Assembly (NCBI RefSeq): GCF_002042965.1
Contig: NZ_MZNT01000013.1
Location: forward strand, 1-64,000
Reading direction: 5' to 3'
Length of the DNA: 64,000 nt
Origin: Paenibacillus sp. 32352
GTDB taxonomy: Bacteria; Bacillota; Bacilli; Paenibacillales; NBRC-103111
Made by a program: the position numbers and the translations under genes. The notes beneath the pieces were generated by a model. That model did not search any database. It was not told where the DNA came from and saw nothing but the letters and a program-made list of their open reading frames with translations. This document shows, in pieces, positions 32,123-40,608 of the stretch. Numbering within the stretch: the stretch's first letter is position 1; the number at the start of each line of letters is the position of its first letter.

Positions 32123-33016
32123 TTATCCAAAATGGTTCGTGCTGCGCGCTAAATCCGTCACATACTGCTGAGCAATATTTAACGCATTCCATAAATAAAT
32201 GAGCAGCGGGCTGAATGCGGCCGCATAAGCGATGCTGCCGAAAAACTTTCTTTGACGGCGGCGGTTTTCACGCAGCATTTGCGTGTAGCTCTCCTCCCGG
32301 GTATCGACCAAGGCTGAGATGTCCTCCGGAGGGGTCAGCTCCAAATCCGCCAGCAGCTTGCACAGCTCCTTCGCCTCCCGGGTGCCGATATCCTCGGCAA
32401 TCGTCTGCAACGCCAAATGGGCTCCCTCGTCGAACCTCCGCAGCCCTTTATTCAAGGAAGGCTTAATGCGCACTGTATAGTCCCTAAGCTTGGTCAGCAA
32501 GGTGTGAAGATTCAGCCTGCGCTTCGGGTTGCCTTTAAGCTCATCTGCAATCATGCTGTAGATCATGAACAGCTCGCGATTTTTTTCACCATCATCGATT
32601 TCCTTCCATTTGCTCAACAGGTAAGTCAGCAAGGAAGCTTTTGTATTCGTGGCTAGCAGTACGACAACCGGCCCCCACAGGCGAAGCAGCAAGCTGGGCC
32701 AGGTAAGCTCAGCCCAATGGAAGGAAGCATCATAGAGACTGTTCAATATCCATACCAGAGCTATGCCGTATCGGATCGATTGAATCTTCCAGGCGTTCAG
32801 CCTGAGCGGGTAGCCCGTTTGCTCCAAACGCCTCTCCAGCTCCGGATGCTGCAACCATCGTTTCAGCTGCATATACTGCAGCCGGGTCATATACTTTAAA
32901 GATAAAGGCGCGCGCATTCTCCGGTGTACCAGATAAGCGGCATAAACATAAAGCAAGCAGATCAGCAGCGCGAATAAAGAGCTTGCCAGGACATAGCCTC
33001 CGGATTGCCATATCAT
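32123..33016 (-). CDS. TadC-like type II secretion F-domain membrane protein
   Basis: The 297-residue protein has an N-terminal TM, a membrane pair near 80-125, a cytosolic helical domain (about 130-260) and a C-terminal TM (SIAYAAAFSPLLIYLWNAL). This is the layout of the GspF/TadC inner-membrane platform that works with the assembly ATPase. It is paired with the TadB-like gene just upstream. Confidence 0.7.
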   Translation of the reverse strand: MIWQSGGYVLASSLFALLICLLYVYAAYLVHRRMRAPLSLKYMTRLQYMQLKRWLQHPELERRLEQTGYPLRLNAWKIQSIRYGIALVWILNSLYDASFHWAELTWPSLLLRLWGPVVVLLATNTKASLLTYLLSKWKEIDDGEKNRELFMIYSMIADELKGNPKRRLNLHTLLTKLRDYTVRIKPSLNKGLRRFDEGAHLALQTIAEDIGTREAKELCKLLADLELTPPEDISALVDTREESYTQMLRENRRRQRKFFGSIAYAAAFSPLLIYLWNALNIAQQYVTDLARSTNHFG

Positions 33017-33042
33017 GAAGCTGTCGTCATCTCCAATCCTGT

Positions 33043-34035
33043 TCAGTAATCGTTAGGAGGGCGGCGGAACCAAACCGCTAATAGCAGGGACCCGCCGATA
33101 AAGCAAAGTGTGACCGTCAGCCAGAATCGTCCCTGCTCGGTCCCGAGCTGATAATGCATCGTGCTGTTATATCCCATAAAAACGATCATAATAATGATCA
33201 ACAGAGGAAACAGAATCACGTGCAGCCAGCTAAGCTGCAGCACCTCCGAGCTCGAATCTCCTTCATCGCGCAGCATATCGATGTGCTTATGAATATTTTT
33301 ATCTATCGCGTTGAGCGTGCTCTCGACATTCTCGCTGCGAAGCAGCCCCTTGAGCACTGTCAGCCCCAGCTGCTTGGCAAAGGATGTTTGAATGCTGTAG
33401 ATGAACTCTTCAATCGCCTTCTCCATTTCGCGCGAATCCACATAATTCAACTCCTCGCGAATCCAGTTCATAAAGTGCCGGCGGATGGGCGCCGACGAAA
33501 TTTCCTGGCTGGCGAGCTGCAGTGCGGTTCGCATATTGCCCCTGGTTACTTTATATTTAGAGGATAAAATTCCAACCGCTTCCGCCAGATCATAGCCACT
33601 CTGAATTTGCAGGCTTCGGAGCTTCAACCGGTGATAAGCGACCGGGCACGCCAGAATAAGCAGTCCCATAAAAAAGCTGAAACGGACATCCAAAGTAATA
33701 AAATAAATGATAAGACCAACGGAAACCGCCATCGACACAGCGAGCAATACAAATTTCTGAACCGTAGATTCATGAAAACGGTCGCCATGCGTAGCCTTTA
33801 GCAGCAGCTCCAGCTTACGCCGCATACGCTGCCATAAGGCTGCCAGCCAGGAGGCCTCCTCCCCCGGCTCCTTTTGCCTGCGCAGCTGCCTCATTCCTTT
33901 GCGGTATCGCCGGTCGGTTCGAACGGCTTCCCCCCAATAACGAAGCGCAGGATAACAGGTCTTATACAGCCCTACCGTGAACAGCCAAGCGGAGATGAAC
34001 AGTACTGCAGCATTAACGATCGGATACAGCGCCAC
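33043..34035 (-). CDS. TadB-like type II secretion F-domain membrane protein
   Basis: The 330-residue platform protein has TM segments near the N-terminus (VNAAVLFISAWLFTVGL), in the middle (LAVSMAVSVGLIIYFITL and FFMGLLILACP) and a C-terminal pair (ILFPLLIIIMIVFM and LTVTLCFIGGSLLLAVWF). A helical cytosolic domain lies between. The GTG start at 34035 follows GGGGAGGG and overlaps the end of the ATPase gene by 23 bases. A longer in-frame ATG start would lie inside tadA and is less likely. Confidence 0.7.
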   Translation of the reverse strand: MALYPIVNAAVLFISAWLFTVGLYKTCYPALRYWGEAVRTDRRYRKGMRQLRRQKEPGEEASWLAALWQRMRRKLELLLKATHGDRFHESTVQKFVLLAVSMAVSVGLIIYFITLDVRFSFFMGLLILACPVAYHRLKLRSLQIQSGYDLAEAVGILSSKYKVTRGNMRTALQLASQEISSAPIRRHFMNWIREELNYVDSREMEKAIEEFIYSIQTSFAKQLGLTVLKGLLRSENVESTLNAIDKNIHKHIDMLRDEGDSSSEVLQLSWLHVILFPLLIIIMIVFMGYNSTMHYQLGTEQGRFWLTVTLCFIGGSLLLAVWFRRPPNDY

Positions 34036-35704
34036 CGGTCTGCCCTCCCCAAGCCTCGATACACTCACGTACTCCGATAGCCGCTTCCTGCCGCAGCTTC
34101 TGTTCATAGGGCTGGAGCCTCGCCAAAGTATCGCTGATTCGATGAAGCGGATTCGCATACGCCGGGTTCAACACAACGACCCCTTCCCCTTCGGGAATAG
34201 GCGACGCCTCCGCTAATCTCTTAAGCGTCCGTTCGGTAATCTCGGCCCACTCGGGCTGCAGCTCGCGCATTTCCTTGCGCAGGCGTTCGCTTAGATCGTT
34301 CCTGTAGGACCACGTATCGTCCTTCTCGTTCCAATGCATAAGCTCATGCGTGCTAATCTCGCCGTTCAAGCGGTTATAGCGGAGCTCCATGACGCTTTTG
34401 ATTCTTTTGCGCGATCTCCGGACATCCTGGGTCTGAACGATGAGAATGTCTATATTATCAGCAACCCGCTTCTCCTCCTCCTCGAACCTCACCCCCGGGT
34501 TCAGGCTGCATAACAGCCGGGCGAATTGGGACGGGACTGTCTCGGGCTTCCACGTATGGAACGTGCTTCCGAATCCTTTCATCAACCGTTCGCAAGCGAG
34601 CATAGCCCCTTCCGCTTCGATCCTTCTTACTTCACCGATGATTGCATAATCGACATCGAACCGAAGCACCTGATCCATTGCATGATGGAACGTGTTCTCA
34701 TGAGTAACCCGCTCGATTAATTTTTTCTCGGGAAAATCCCGGCTCGCGGCCAGCTCGTAATGCTTCTCAATAATTGCCCCGGTGTAATCGTCAGCCCTTT
34801 CGGCGAGCAGCGCCTTCAAGGTAGTAGACTTGCCGGTCCCTGGCGGACCGATGATCAAAAGATTGCAATGCGTTTTGGAAATGCCCTTCAGAAGCACAGC
34901 CGCTTCAGGCGGAATCGTCTTGCGCCGTTCGTCCGCCAGATCATCCACCGTTACCCTGCCGATCAGAAACCGCCGAAACGTAATGACATCATGCCTTACA
35001 TCCGGCTTGACCGTCAGCGTCACCCGTTCCCCCGTATACAAATCAACCTCCAGCGTAGTGTTGTATAAATTAACGATGGCATCCTCCCTCTGCCTGGTTA
35101 GTGCGCGAATGATTTTATCGACATCCTGGGTGGATGCGAACTGGAAGGGCATCCGCTCATGCCGTCCATGATGATGAATCCAAATCGAGGTGCCGATAAT
35201 TTGAGCCGCGTAGCTGTCCGGGTACTTTTGCCAGCAGGCCAGCGCTTTAAAGCCGTAGATTTCGTGAAACATCGCATGGGTGATGTCGGAGTAGCACTGC
35301 TGCTCCTCCCGGGCATACGGCCTTAGTCCGGCGTAATATTCCGGCAGCTCCACCTGGTAAAGGCCGTTCTGATCCACATAGGACTGAATTTGCTCCATAA
35401 TGGCCGATACAGTCTCGGGAACACCGATGATCGCTTTATTCTCCAGCTCAACGAAGGCCTGAGCCTCATCCACTCTCGTCCCGTCGGCAGACAGGGGATC
35501 GTCCTCCCTGCGATGCATCGTTCCGGCAAAACGCTCACCGACCAGCTCCTTGTAGGTTTTGCATGCCTGATCAAATGTCATCCTCCCGGCAATAGCCGGG
35601 CCCGGCTCAGCCGCAGGCTGGCTAGCACGGAGAGAAGAAGAAGCTTCCGGCGGTGATGCTTCCCTATGAAATTGACCGATATGGAATCTGGAGTAACCCT
35701 CCAT
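34013..35704 (-). CDS. TadA/CpaF-like secretion or pilus assembly ATPase
   Basis: The 563-residue hexameric traffic ATPase has an N-terminal region of about 150 residues, a middle PAS-like domain, and a RecA-like core. The core has Walker A GPPGTGKST (about 286-294) and the Walker B/Glu segment DVDYAIIGEVRRIEAEGA (about 352-370). A His-box-like region follows (GSTFHTWKPETVPSQFARLL). It powers assembly or export through the TadB/TadC platform. The start at 35704 is chosen because AAGGAGG lies 10 bases upstream. Confidence 0.9.
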   Translation of the reverse strand: MEGYSRFHIGQFHREASPPEASSSLRASQPAAEPGPAIAGRMTFDQACKTYKELVGERFAGTMHRREDDPLSADGTRVDEAQAFVELENKAIIGVPETVSAIMEQIQSYVDQNGLYQVELPEYYAGLRPYAREEQQCYSDITHAMFHEIYGFKALACWQKYPDSYAAQIIGTSIWIHHHGRHERMPFQFASTQDVDKIIRALTRQREDAIVNLYNTTLEVDLYTGERVTLTVKPDVRHDVITFRRFLIGRVTVDDLADERRKTIPPEAAVLLKGISKTHCNLLIIGPPGTGKSTTLKALLAERADDYTGAIIEKHYELAASRDFPEKKLIERVTHENTFHHAMDQVLRFDVDYAIIGEVRRIEAEGAMLACERLMKGFGSTFHTWKPETVPSQFARLLCSLNPGVRFEEEEKRVADNIDILIVQTQDVRRSRKRIKSVMELRYNRLNGEISTHELMHWNEKDDTWSYRNDLSERLRKEMRELQPEWAEITERTLKRLAEASPIPEGEGVVVLNPAYANPLHRISDTLARLQPYEQKLRQEAAIGVRECIEAWGGQTGGAVSDR

Positions 35705-35709
35705 TGGAT

Positions 35710-36993
35710 TTACGCCTCCTTCAACGGCTTCATCCAACGAAGCCAGGAGCCCTTGGCCGCTTTTGGCGCCATACGGGAGGCTGATGCCCCCGTAGCAGAC
35801 TGAAGGGGAATGCTGTAGTAATGAAGAATGGCCCGGCACAGCTTGTTCAATTCCTTGTCATAATCGGGCCAATGCTGATGGAGCAGGCTTTTCTCGGATT
35901 CACACCGGTAAAACGATGGTACATGAGGAAGACTTCCGACGTAGGGCATGTCCAGCTGACGGGACAGCTGCTTCTCGTTCTCCATATCGGGGGAGCGAAC
36001 CATGCGATTGAACAGCAGCATCGCCTGCCGGCTTTCCAAATGAAACACGGGGGATAGAATCTGCTCGCACATTCGCCGCCATTGCTCTTTAGCGGCCTGA
36101 CTCTGGTTCATTTGTACCAAAAGAAGGTCCGCAGCATAGATGCTTTGTGCAGACAACGCATGATCCGGATAACTGCCTGCATCGATCAGCACCAGATCAA
36201 AGCATTCGCGCGCCTTCTCAATCAGCCAGGAAATCCCGTCCGTGTGGTAGTAGTACAGCTTTTTCAGATCCCGGTTGCCCGCCAAATAATGCACGCCGGG
36301 TGCCGCCCGATGCATTTTCCCTACTAGCTCTTCTCCATGCAGCTGCCGTCCTTGAAGACTGCCCCAAAGCTCATCCAAATACTTGCCTTCGTACTTAAGA
36401 GCGCTATCCCCCGGGTTCCAGCCGTTCAAGCCTAGAACTCCGATTCGTTTGCCCGACAGCCTGGCAAGCTGTACCCCCGTCAACAAAAGGCTTGAGGTAA
36501 GGCCTGATTGCGGCAGCGCGCCAATGGCTGTAATCACTTTGCTTGCAGTCGGCTGTCTCTCGAAGCACAGTCTTCCGATTTCACGGGCAGCCTGTTCCGG
36601 GGTCAGATAAGGCATCACATACCGGATTCCGTGCGCAGCGCATAGGCTTTGGGTAGTTTTCATCGCGGGAAAATCGGGATCGTTGGTTAACAAATAAATA
36701 AAGGCAGGCTCGGGACATCTTTCCCGTAAAGCAATAGCTTCATAGATATCCAGACTTTCTCCGCTGACAATCCAAACTTCCGCATCACCTGCTGATCCCG
36801 TTTTGCCGACCGGTGCCGCCAAGCCTAATTCCGCCAAGATCGTATCGAAGCTGCCGTTATCACGGAGCTCCTCTCCTTCCATTAGCAGAACGGTAATCAT
36901 TTCCTTAGAGATCGGTGATATGGAGCCATAATCGTTTGAAAGCCGCAGCGCTTCTATCAAACGCCGATCCTCTGCCACTACATAAGCATTCAA
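35710..36993 (-). CDS. CpaE-like MinD-family protein with degenerate P-loop
   Basis: The 427-residue protein has a receiver-like N-terminal part (1-145) and a MinD/ParA-like domain (about 150-390: VITAIGALPQSGLTSSLLLTGVQLARLSGKRIGVLGLN, LVLIDAGSYPDHAL). The P-loop position reads PQSGLTSS where MinD has KGGVGKTT, so both lysines are lost (L165 replaces the catalytic one). It may bind ATP poorly or not at all. CpaE-type proteins place Tad pili at the cell pole. It lies directly upstream of the TadA-like gene. Confidence 0.75.
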   Translation of the reverse strand: MNAYVVAEDRRLIEALRLSNDYGSISPISKEMITVLLMEGEELRDNGSFDTILAELGLAAPVGKTGSAGDAEVWIVSGESLDIYEAIALRERCPEPAFIYLLTNDPDFPAMKTTQSLCAAHGIRYVMPYLTPEQAAREIGRLCFERQPTASKVITAIGALPQSGLTSSLLLTGVQLARLSGKRIGVLGLNGWNPGDSALKYEGKYLDELWGSLQGRQLHGEELVGKMHRAAPGVHYLAGNRDLKKLYYYHTDGISWLIEKARECFDLVLIDAGSYPDHALSAQSIYAADLLLVQMNQSQAAKEQWRRMCEQILSPVFHLESRQAMLLFNRMVRSPDMENEKQLSRQLDMPYVGSLPHVPSFYRCESEKSLLHQHWPDYDKELNKLCRAILHYYSIPLQSATGASASRMAPKAAKGSWLRWMKPLKEA

Positions 36994-37019
36994 TTATCGT
37001 ACGCCTCCCCTGATATTCC

Positions 37020-37718
37020 TTATCTATATATGATCAAAAAACGGTAACCCTTGGTGCCGTATTTGCGAATGAGCTCCTTCTGCTCATCGTTGACTATCAG
37101 CTCCACCGTATTGACGGCGCCGGTCGTCTTCTTCCGGTCATCCGTCGAGGCAATCTCCTGATTGTTCGTACCTTTGACGTAGCTGACAACGATCTCCGCG
37201 AGCCTCTTTTCCTCCTCGAACGGAATGTTCAGCGACTCCAGCTTATCCCGAGTCATCTCCTGGCCCGCTTTATCTTCCGCTTTTTTGGCCTCTTCCTTTT
37301 GCACGAGCAGGAGAGAGACCCTATCTCCCCGCAGCAGGCTTCCCGGTGGTTTTCCGAACATCCATTCCGCAGGGAGCGACAAATTCCATTCTCCTGGGCC
37401 GGGGAGAAGGTGATTCGTATTCAGCATGGCATCGGTGATCTGCTCATTAGCCCGGATGACACGCGTGGTTTCCTGCCCAAGGGCACGGGGCAGCTTATCT
37501 ATAGCTCCGTCTACCAGCAGCTCCTTTTTCAGCTTAACCTTCTTCAGGTCTGCCTCCGATAATCGTACGCCGCGCTCTACGGTTCGAGCTGCCTGAAGCA
37601 CCTCCACGGTGCCCCATCTCGGCTCAACCCCCCATTTCCATCCTATCAACAGTGCAGGCCCGGACAAACATAAGCCAATAACCAGCACATAGTACATGCA
37701 TTTATACCAGAAATTCAT
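37020..37718 (-). CDS. CpaB/RcpC-like SAF-domain membrane protein
   Basis: The 232-residue protein has an N-terminal TM (about 6-25), an SAF-like beta domain (about 40-110, VEVLQAARTVERGVRLSEADLKKVKL...IRANEQITDAML) and a second soluble region with a Lys/Glu-rich insert (140-185). Its layout is that of CpaB/FlgA-type pilus proteins. The ATG at 37718 follows AGGAGAAGAAG. It is the second gene of the Tad-like operon. Confidence 0.65.
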   Translation of the reverse strand: MNFWYKCMYYVLVIGLCLSGPALLIGWKWGVEPRWGTVEVLQAARTVERGVRLSEADLKKVKLKKELLVDGAIDKLPRALGQETTRVIRANEQITDAMLNTNHLLPGPGEWNLSLPAEWMFGKPPGSLLRGDRVSLLLVQKEEAKKAEDKAGQEMTRDKLESLNIPFEEEKRLAEIVVSYVKGTNNQEIASTDDRKKTTGAVNTVELIVNDEQKELIRKYGTKGYRFLIIYR

Positions 37719-37734
37719 CGGGCTTCTTCTCCTG

Positions 37735-39393
37735 TTATCCGTTTTTCCAAAGCTTGCGAAGCACCTGGAGCGTACCGCCAGCGGCAGTATGTCCTGCAAG
37801 TCCGGCTTGATTCTCCAGCCAATCTCTCAGCCACGGCTGGACCGCCCGAAGCAGCTTCTCCCTCACAACCGGTCGATCCTGTACCCTATGGCCGAGCCAA
37901 CTTGCTTCGGCAATCGCCGCGTAGTCGATCGCAGGGAGAAGACAGACCGGCGGCTCGGGCAGAACCCGCAGCCAATGGGCGGTATGACCGGAGGCTACCG
38001 TTTTGTTAGCCATTCCGTAAACCCGCTTACCTGCTTCCTTAAGCTGCTGCAGCTGGATTTGGCTTCTTCGCGTCGCTTCAAGGTCCAATTTATGAAGAAT
38101 CGGGTCTGTGACATAAAGGATATCGACCGTCTCCCCGGTTAGAAGCTCGCGAATATCGGGTCGATCCCACTCCGCCCCAATGTCTACCAGCACAATGGGG
38201 CGCTCCAGCTCCAGAAGCGTTCGCACCCAGCGGCTGGAGGGCTCGCCGCCCGGCGGCTCCGCAGCCGAGGGCAGCCATAGGGTGCAGCCGTCCGTCCAGG
38301 CTGCATCCCGCGCCATGTCGGCGCCCGCCGCGTTGTAGCAGCGATAGCCGGGCGGCGCATGCTTCTCGCCGAACAGCAGCGCGTGCAGCTCCGGCTGCTG
38401 CTTCGGCGGTTCGGCTGCCGCGTGCGGTACGCCCAGCCCGTGCAGCGCACGGGCAAGCGTAATCGCCGCGAAGGTGGCCCCGGCGCCGCTGTACAGCGCG
38501 CCTACGGCAAGGATGCGCGGCGGCTGCGCCGCAGTGCCGCCGCCGCGCATCGCTGCGGCCCTGGCCGGCGGTCGACGCTCCGCCTGCAGCCGCAGCAGCT
38601 CCTCGCGCACCTCGGCCGCGCTTTGATACCGGGCGGCCGGGTCCGCCTGCAGCAGCCGCTCTACGAGTGCGGCAAGCTGGGAGGGGAGCTTCGCATCCAG
38701 CTCCCTCAGCTGCATGCGGGCGGCGTGGTAATACTGTCCGCCGCTCAGCAAAAAATACATAAGCGCCCCGAGCCCGTACAAATCGGTGCGCTCATCGGTC
38801 TGCCTCCCCTCGAACTGCTCGGGGGCCGCGAAGCCGACCGTGCCGATCCGCACCGTATCGGCAGCTTGCCCTGCCTTGTAGCTTCGCGCGATGCCAAAAT
38901 CGATAAGCCGAAGCCGCTCCTGCACATCGATCATCAGATTGGATGGCTTCAAATCGCGATAAATAATCGGCTCCGGCCTGCGGCTGTGCAAATACTGAAA
39001 CAGATCGCACAGCTGCAGCGAATAATCCATTACCTGATCCAGCCCCAGACGGCGGCCGCTCCGCTCAAACCGCTGCAGAAGCGTTTCCCCTTCTATATAA
39101 TCCATCACCAGATAGCTGTATCCGCCCCGTTCGCCAGCATAATAATCAATAATATCCGGCAAGTTCGGATGGTTAAGACGAACCAGCATGTCCGCCTCCG
39201 CCAATCCTGCATACGCCTCATCCTCTTCCAGCCTCGCTTCCTTCACCGCTCTGCGCTTGCCCGGCAGCCGCAAATCTTGAGCCAGGTAAACGGTGCTCAT
39301 TCCTCCCCTGCCGATGACGGATTCAATGCGATAACGCTGTCCGAGCAGATCTCCAATGCCTAGTCCCTGCTGTCCCCTCATTCCAGATTTCAC
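37735..39393 (-). CDS. Hanks-type Ser/Thr kinase fused to a degenerate MinD-like domain; heads the Tad-like operon
   Basis: The 552-residue protein has a kinase domain at about 19-275: glycine loop GRGGMSTVY (28-36), ATP Lys K51, catalytic YRDLKPSN (D147; Y replaces the usual H), DFG (165-167) and APE-type AAPE. A C-terminal domain (about 293-550) resembles a MinD/ParA fold but carries LYSGAGATF at the P-loop, so the catalytic lysine is lost (A306). A Walker-B-like IVLVDIGAEW follows. No TM helix is seen. It begins 55 bases downstream of an intrinsic terminator in its own leader. It probably regulates the secretion system by phosphorylation. Confidence 0.85.
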   Translation of the reverse strand: MKSGMRGQQGLGIGDLLGQRYRIESVIGRGGMSTVYLAQDLRLPGKRRAVKEARLEEDEAYAGLAEADMLVRLNHPNLPDIIDYYAGERGGYSYLVMDYIEGETLLQRFERSGRRLGLDQVMDYSLQLCDLFQYLHSRRPEPIIYRDLKPSNLMIDVQERLRLIDFGIARSYKAGQAADTVRIGTVGFAAPEQFEGRQTDERTDLYGLGALMYFLLSGGQYYHAARMQLRELDAKLPSQLAALVERLLQADPAARYQSAAEVREELLRLQAERRPPARAAAMRGGGTAAQPPRILAVGALYSGAGATFAAITLARALHGLGVPHAAAEPPKQQPELHALLFGEKHAPPGYRCYNAAGADMARDAAWTDGCTLWLPSAAEPPGGEPSSRWVRTLLELERPIVLVDIGAEWDRPDIRELLTGETVDILYVTDPILHKLDLEATRRSQIQLQQLKEAGKRVYGMANKTVASGHTAHWLRVLPEPPVCLLPAIDYAAIAEASWLGHRVQDRPVVREKLLRAVQPWLRDWLENQAGLAGHTAAGGTLQVLRKLWKNG

Positions 39394-39447
39394 CTCTTGT
39401 CCAGATCATGTTCATGCTGAAGCGGAACCCGTATTTCCTGCAACGGC

Positions 39448-39498
39448 AAAAAAACCGCCCCTTTCCCGGCGCGTCAGCGCAGGATAGAGGCGGTTCTT
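39448..39498 (-). terminator. Intrinsic terminator inside the leader of the Tad-like operon (possible attenuator)
   Basis: On the minus strand, AACCGCCTC pairs with GAGG-rich GGGGCGGTT around GCGC arms and is followed by seven T. It lies between the promoter at 39526-39554 and the kinase start at 39393, so transcripts must read through it. Confidence 0.7.
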
Positions 39499-39525
39499 CC
39501 GCTCGTAATATCCAATGTTGTCTAT

Positions 39526-39554
39526 AAATTACCACAAATTTCTTGATTATGCAA
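39526..39554 (-). promoter_or_regulatory. Candidate promoter of the Tad-like operon
   Basis: On the minus strand, TTGCAT (39549-39554) and TAATTT (39526-39531) are separated by 17 bases. Start site near 39519, giving a leader of about 125 bases. Confidence 0.45.
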
Positions 39555-39695
39555 CAGTTTTCGATCCTTGCTAATAATAGCATGAACACCAAAGCAGTCC
39601 TTGTAATTGGAAGGAAGCGGATGTCTAAATTTACTCCGCGGGGGAAAACTATGGTACACTCTCATATTTAGGATGCAATAGGAGGCCTCAATGAC

Positions 39696-40460
39696 ATGCG
39701 TAGTCGCAACTTCAAAGTATTGGCGCTTTCAGGCTGCATACTGCTGCTTGGATTCAGTACAACCATAACGGCCGCACCCAGCAAGGGACGACCGTATTTT
39801 GAAAAACGGGGTGAGGTAGTCTGGGAAGTCCCAACCGAGGAACAGGTCATAGCGCTCAGCTTCGATGACGGTCCTGACCCCGAGGATACGCCTATAATCT
39901 TGGACTTACTGAAAGAGTACGGGGTCAAGGCAACCTTTTTTATCATCGGAAATAAAGCCGAGCTGTACCCTGATCTTGTCAAACGGGAAGCGGACGAAGG
40001 TCATGAGCTTGCCAATCACACCTATAGACATTTATATTTCAATAAAAGGGTATCCGAGAATCGGTTGCAGGATGAGCTTCGAAAAACGCAGGACGCTATC
40101 TTTAAGGCAAGCGGACAAAGGCCCCACCTGTTCCGGCCCCCGGGCGGCTACTACAATGAGACTCTCGTACGCATCGCCAGAAAGGAAGGCTTTACCATAG
40201 TCATGTGGTCATGGCATCAGAACACTATGGACTGGAATACGCCAGGGGTTTCCAAAATCACCTCCACCGTGCTGAATAATGCCCGCAACGGTGATATCGT
40301 CCTGTTCCATGATTATGTAGAAGGACAGACACAGACTATCGCTGCCTTGAAAACCATACTGCCTGAGCTGAAAAAAAGAGGCTACCGGTTTGTTACGATT
40401 TCCGAGCTGCTGTCCTACAGCAAGCTGAGTCCCGTAAAACAGGGGGATACGATACAGTAA
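39696..40460 (+). CDS. Polysaccharide deacetylase (NodB/CE4 family)
   Basis: The 254-residue protein has a signal peptide (1-27, ending TITAA) and a NodB domain. Metal ligands are D58 (FDDGPD), H108 and H112 (ELANHTYRH); RPPGGYYN is motif 3. It probably deacetylates peptidoglycan or another cell-wall glycan outside the membrane. It is divergent from the Tad-like operon and monocistronic. GGAGG precedes the ATG. Confidence 0.9.
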   Translation: MRSRNFKVLALSGCILLLGFSTTITAAPSKGRPYFEKRGEVVWEVPTEEQVIALSFDDGPDPEDTPIILDLLKEYGVKATFFIIGNKAELYPDLVKREADEGHELANHTYRHLYFNKRVSENRLQDELRKTQDAIFKASGQRPHLFRPPGGYYNETLVRIARKEGFTIVMWSWHQNTMDWNTPGVSKITSTVLNNARNGDIVLFHDYVEGQTQTIAALKTILPELKKRGYRFVTISELLSYSKLSPVKQGDTIQ

Positions 40461-40566
40461 CCCACGCCAAGCCGCAAGGTAAGGATGAGCGTATAAGCGC
40501 AGCTTTAGCTCCCCCCACAAGGAGGGTTCCTTCTTTATTAATCAGCAGGAACATCCGACAGACCAA

Positions 40567-40595
40567 GGAGCCGCTTTCCCCACGAAAACGGCTCC
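40567..40595 (-). terminator. Hairpin after the opuA-type operon
   Basis: GGAGCCG pairs with CGGCTCC; no strong T run follows on either strand, so it may only protect the 3' end. It lies about 15 bases past the OpuAC stop. Confidence 0.4.
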
Positions 40596-40608
40596 CTGCT
40601 CTGCATCG

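Noticed and set aside
38359..39363. Plus-strand ORF of 334 codons antisense to the kinase gene
   Set aside because: The kinase frame has all catalytic motifs; the opposite frame is a GC-rich shadow rich in Arg and His.
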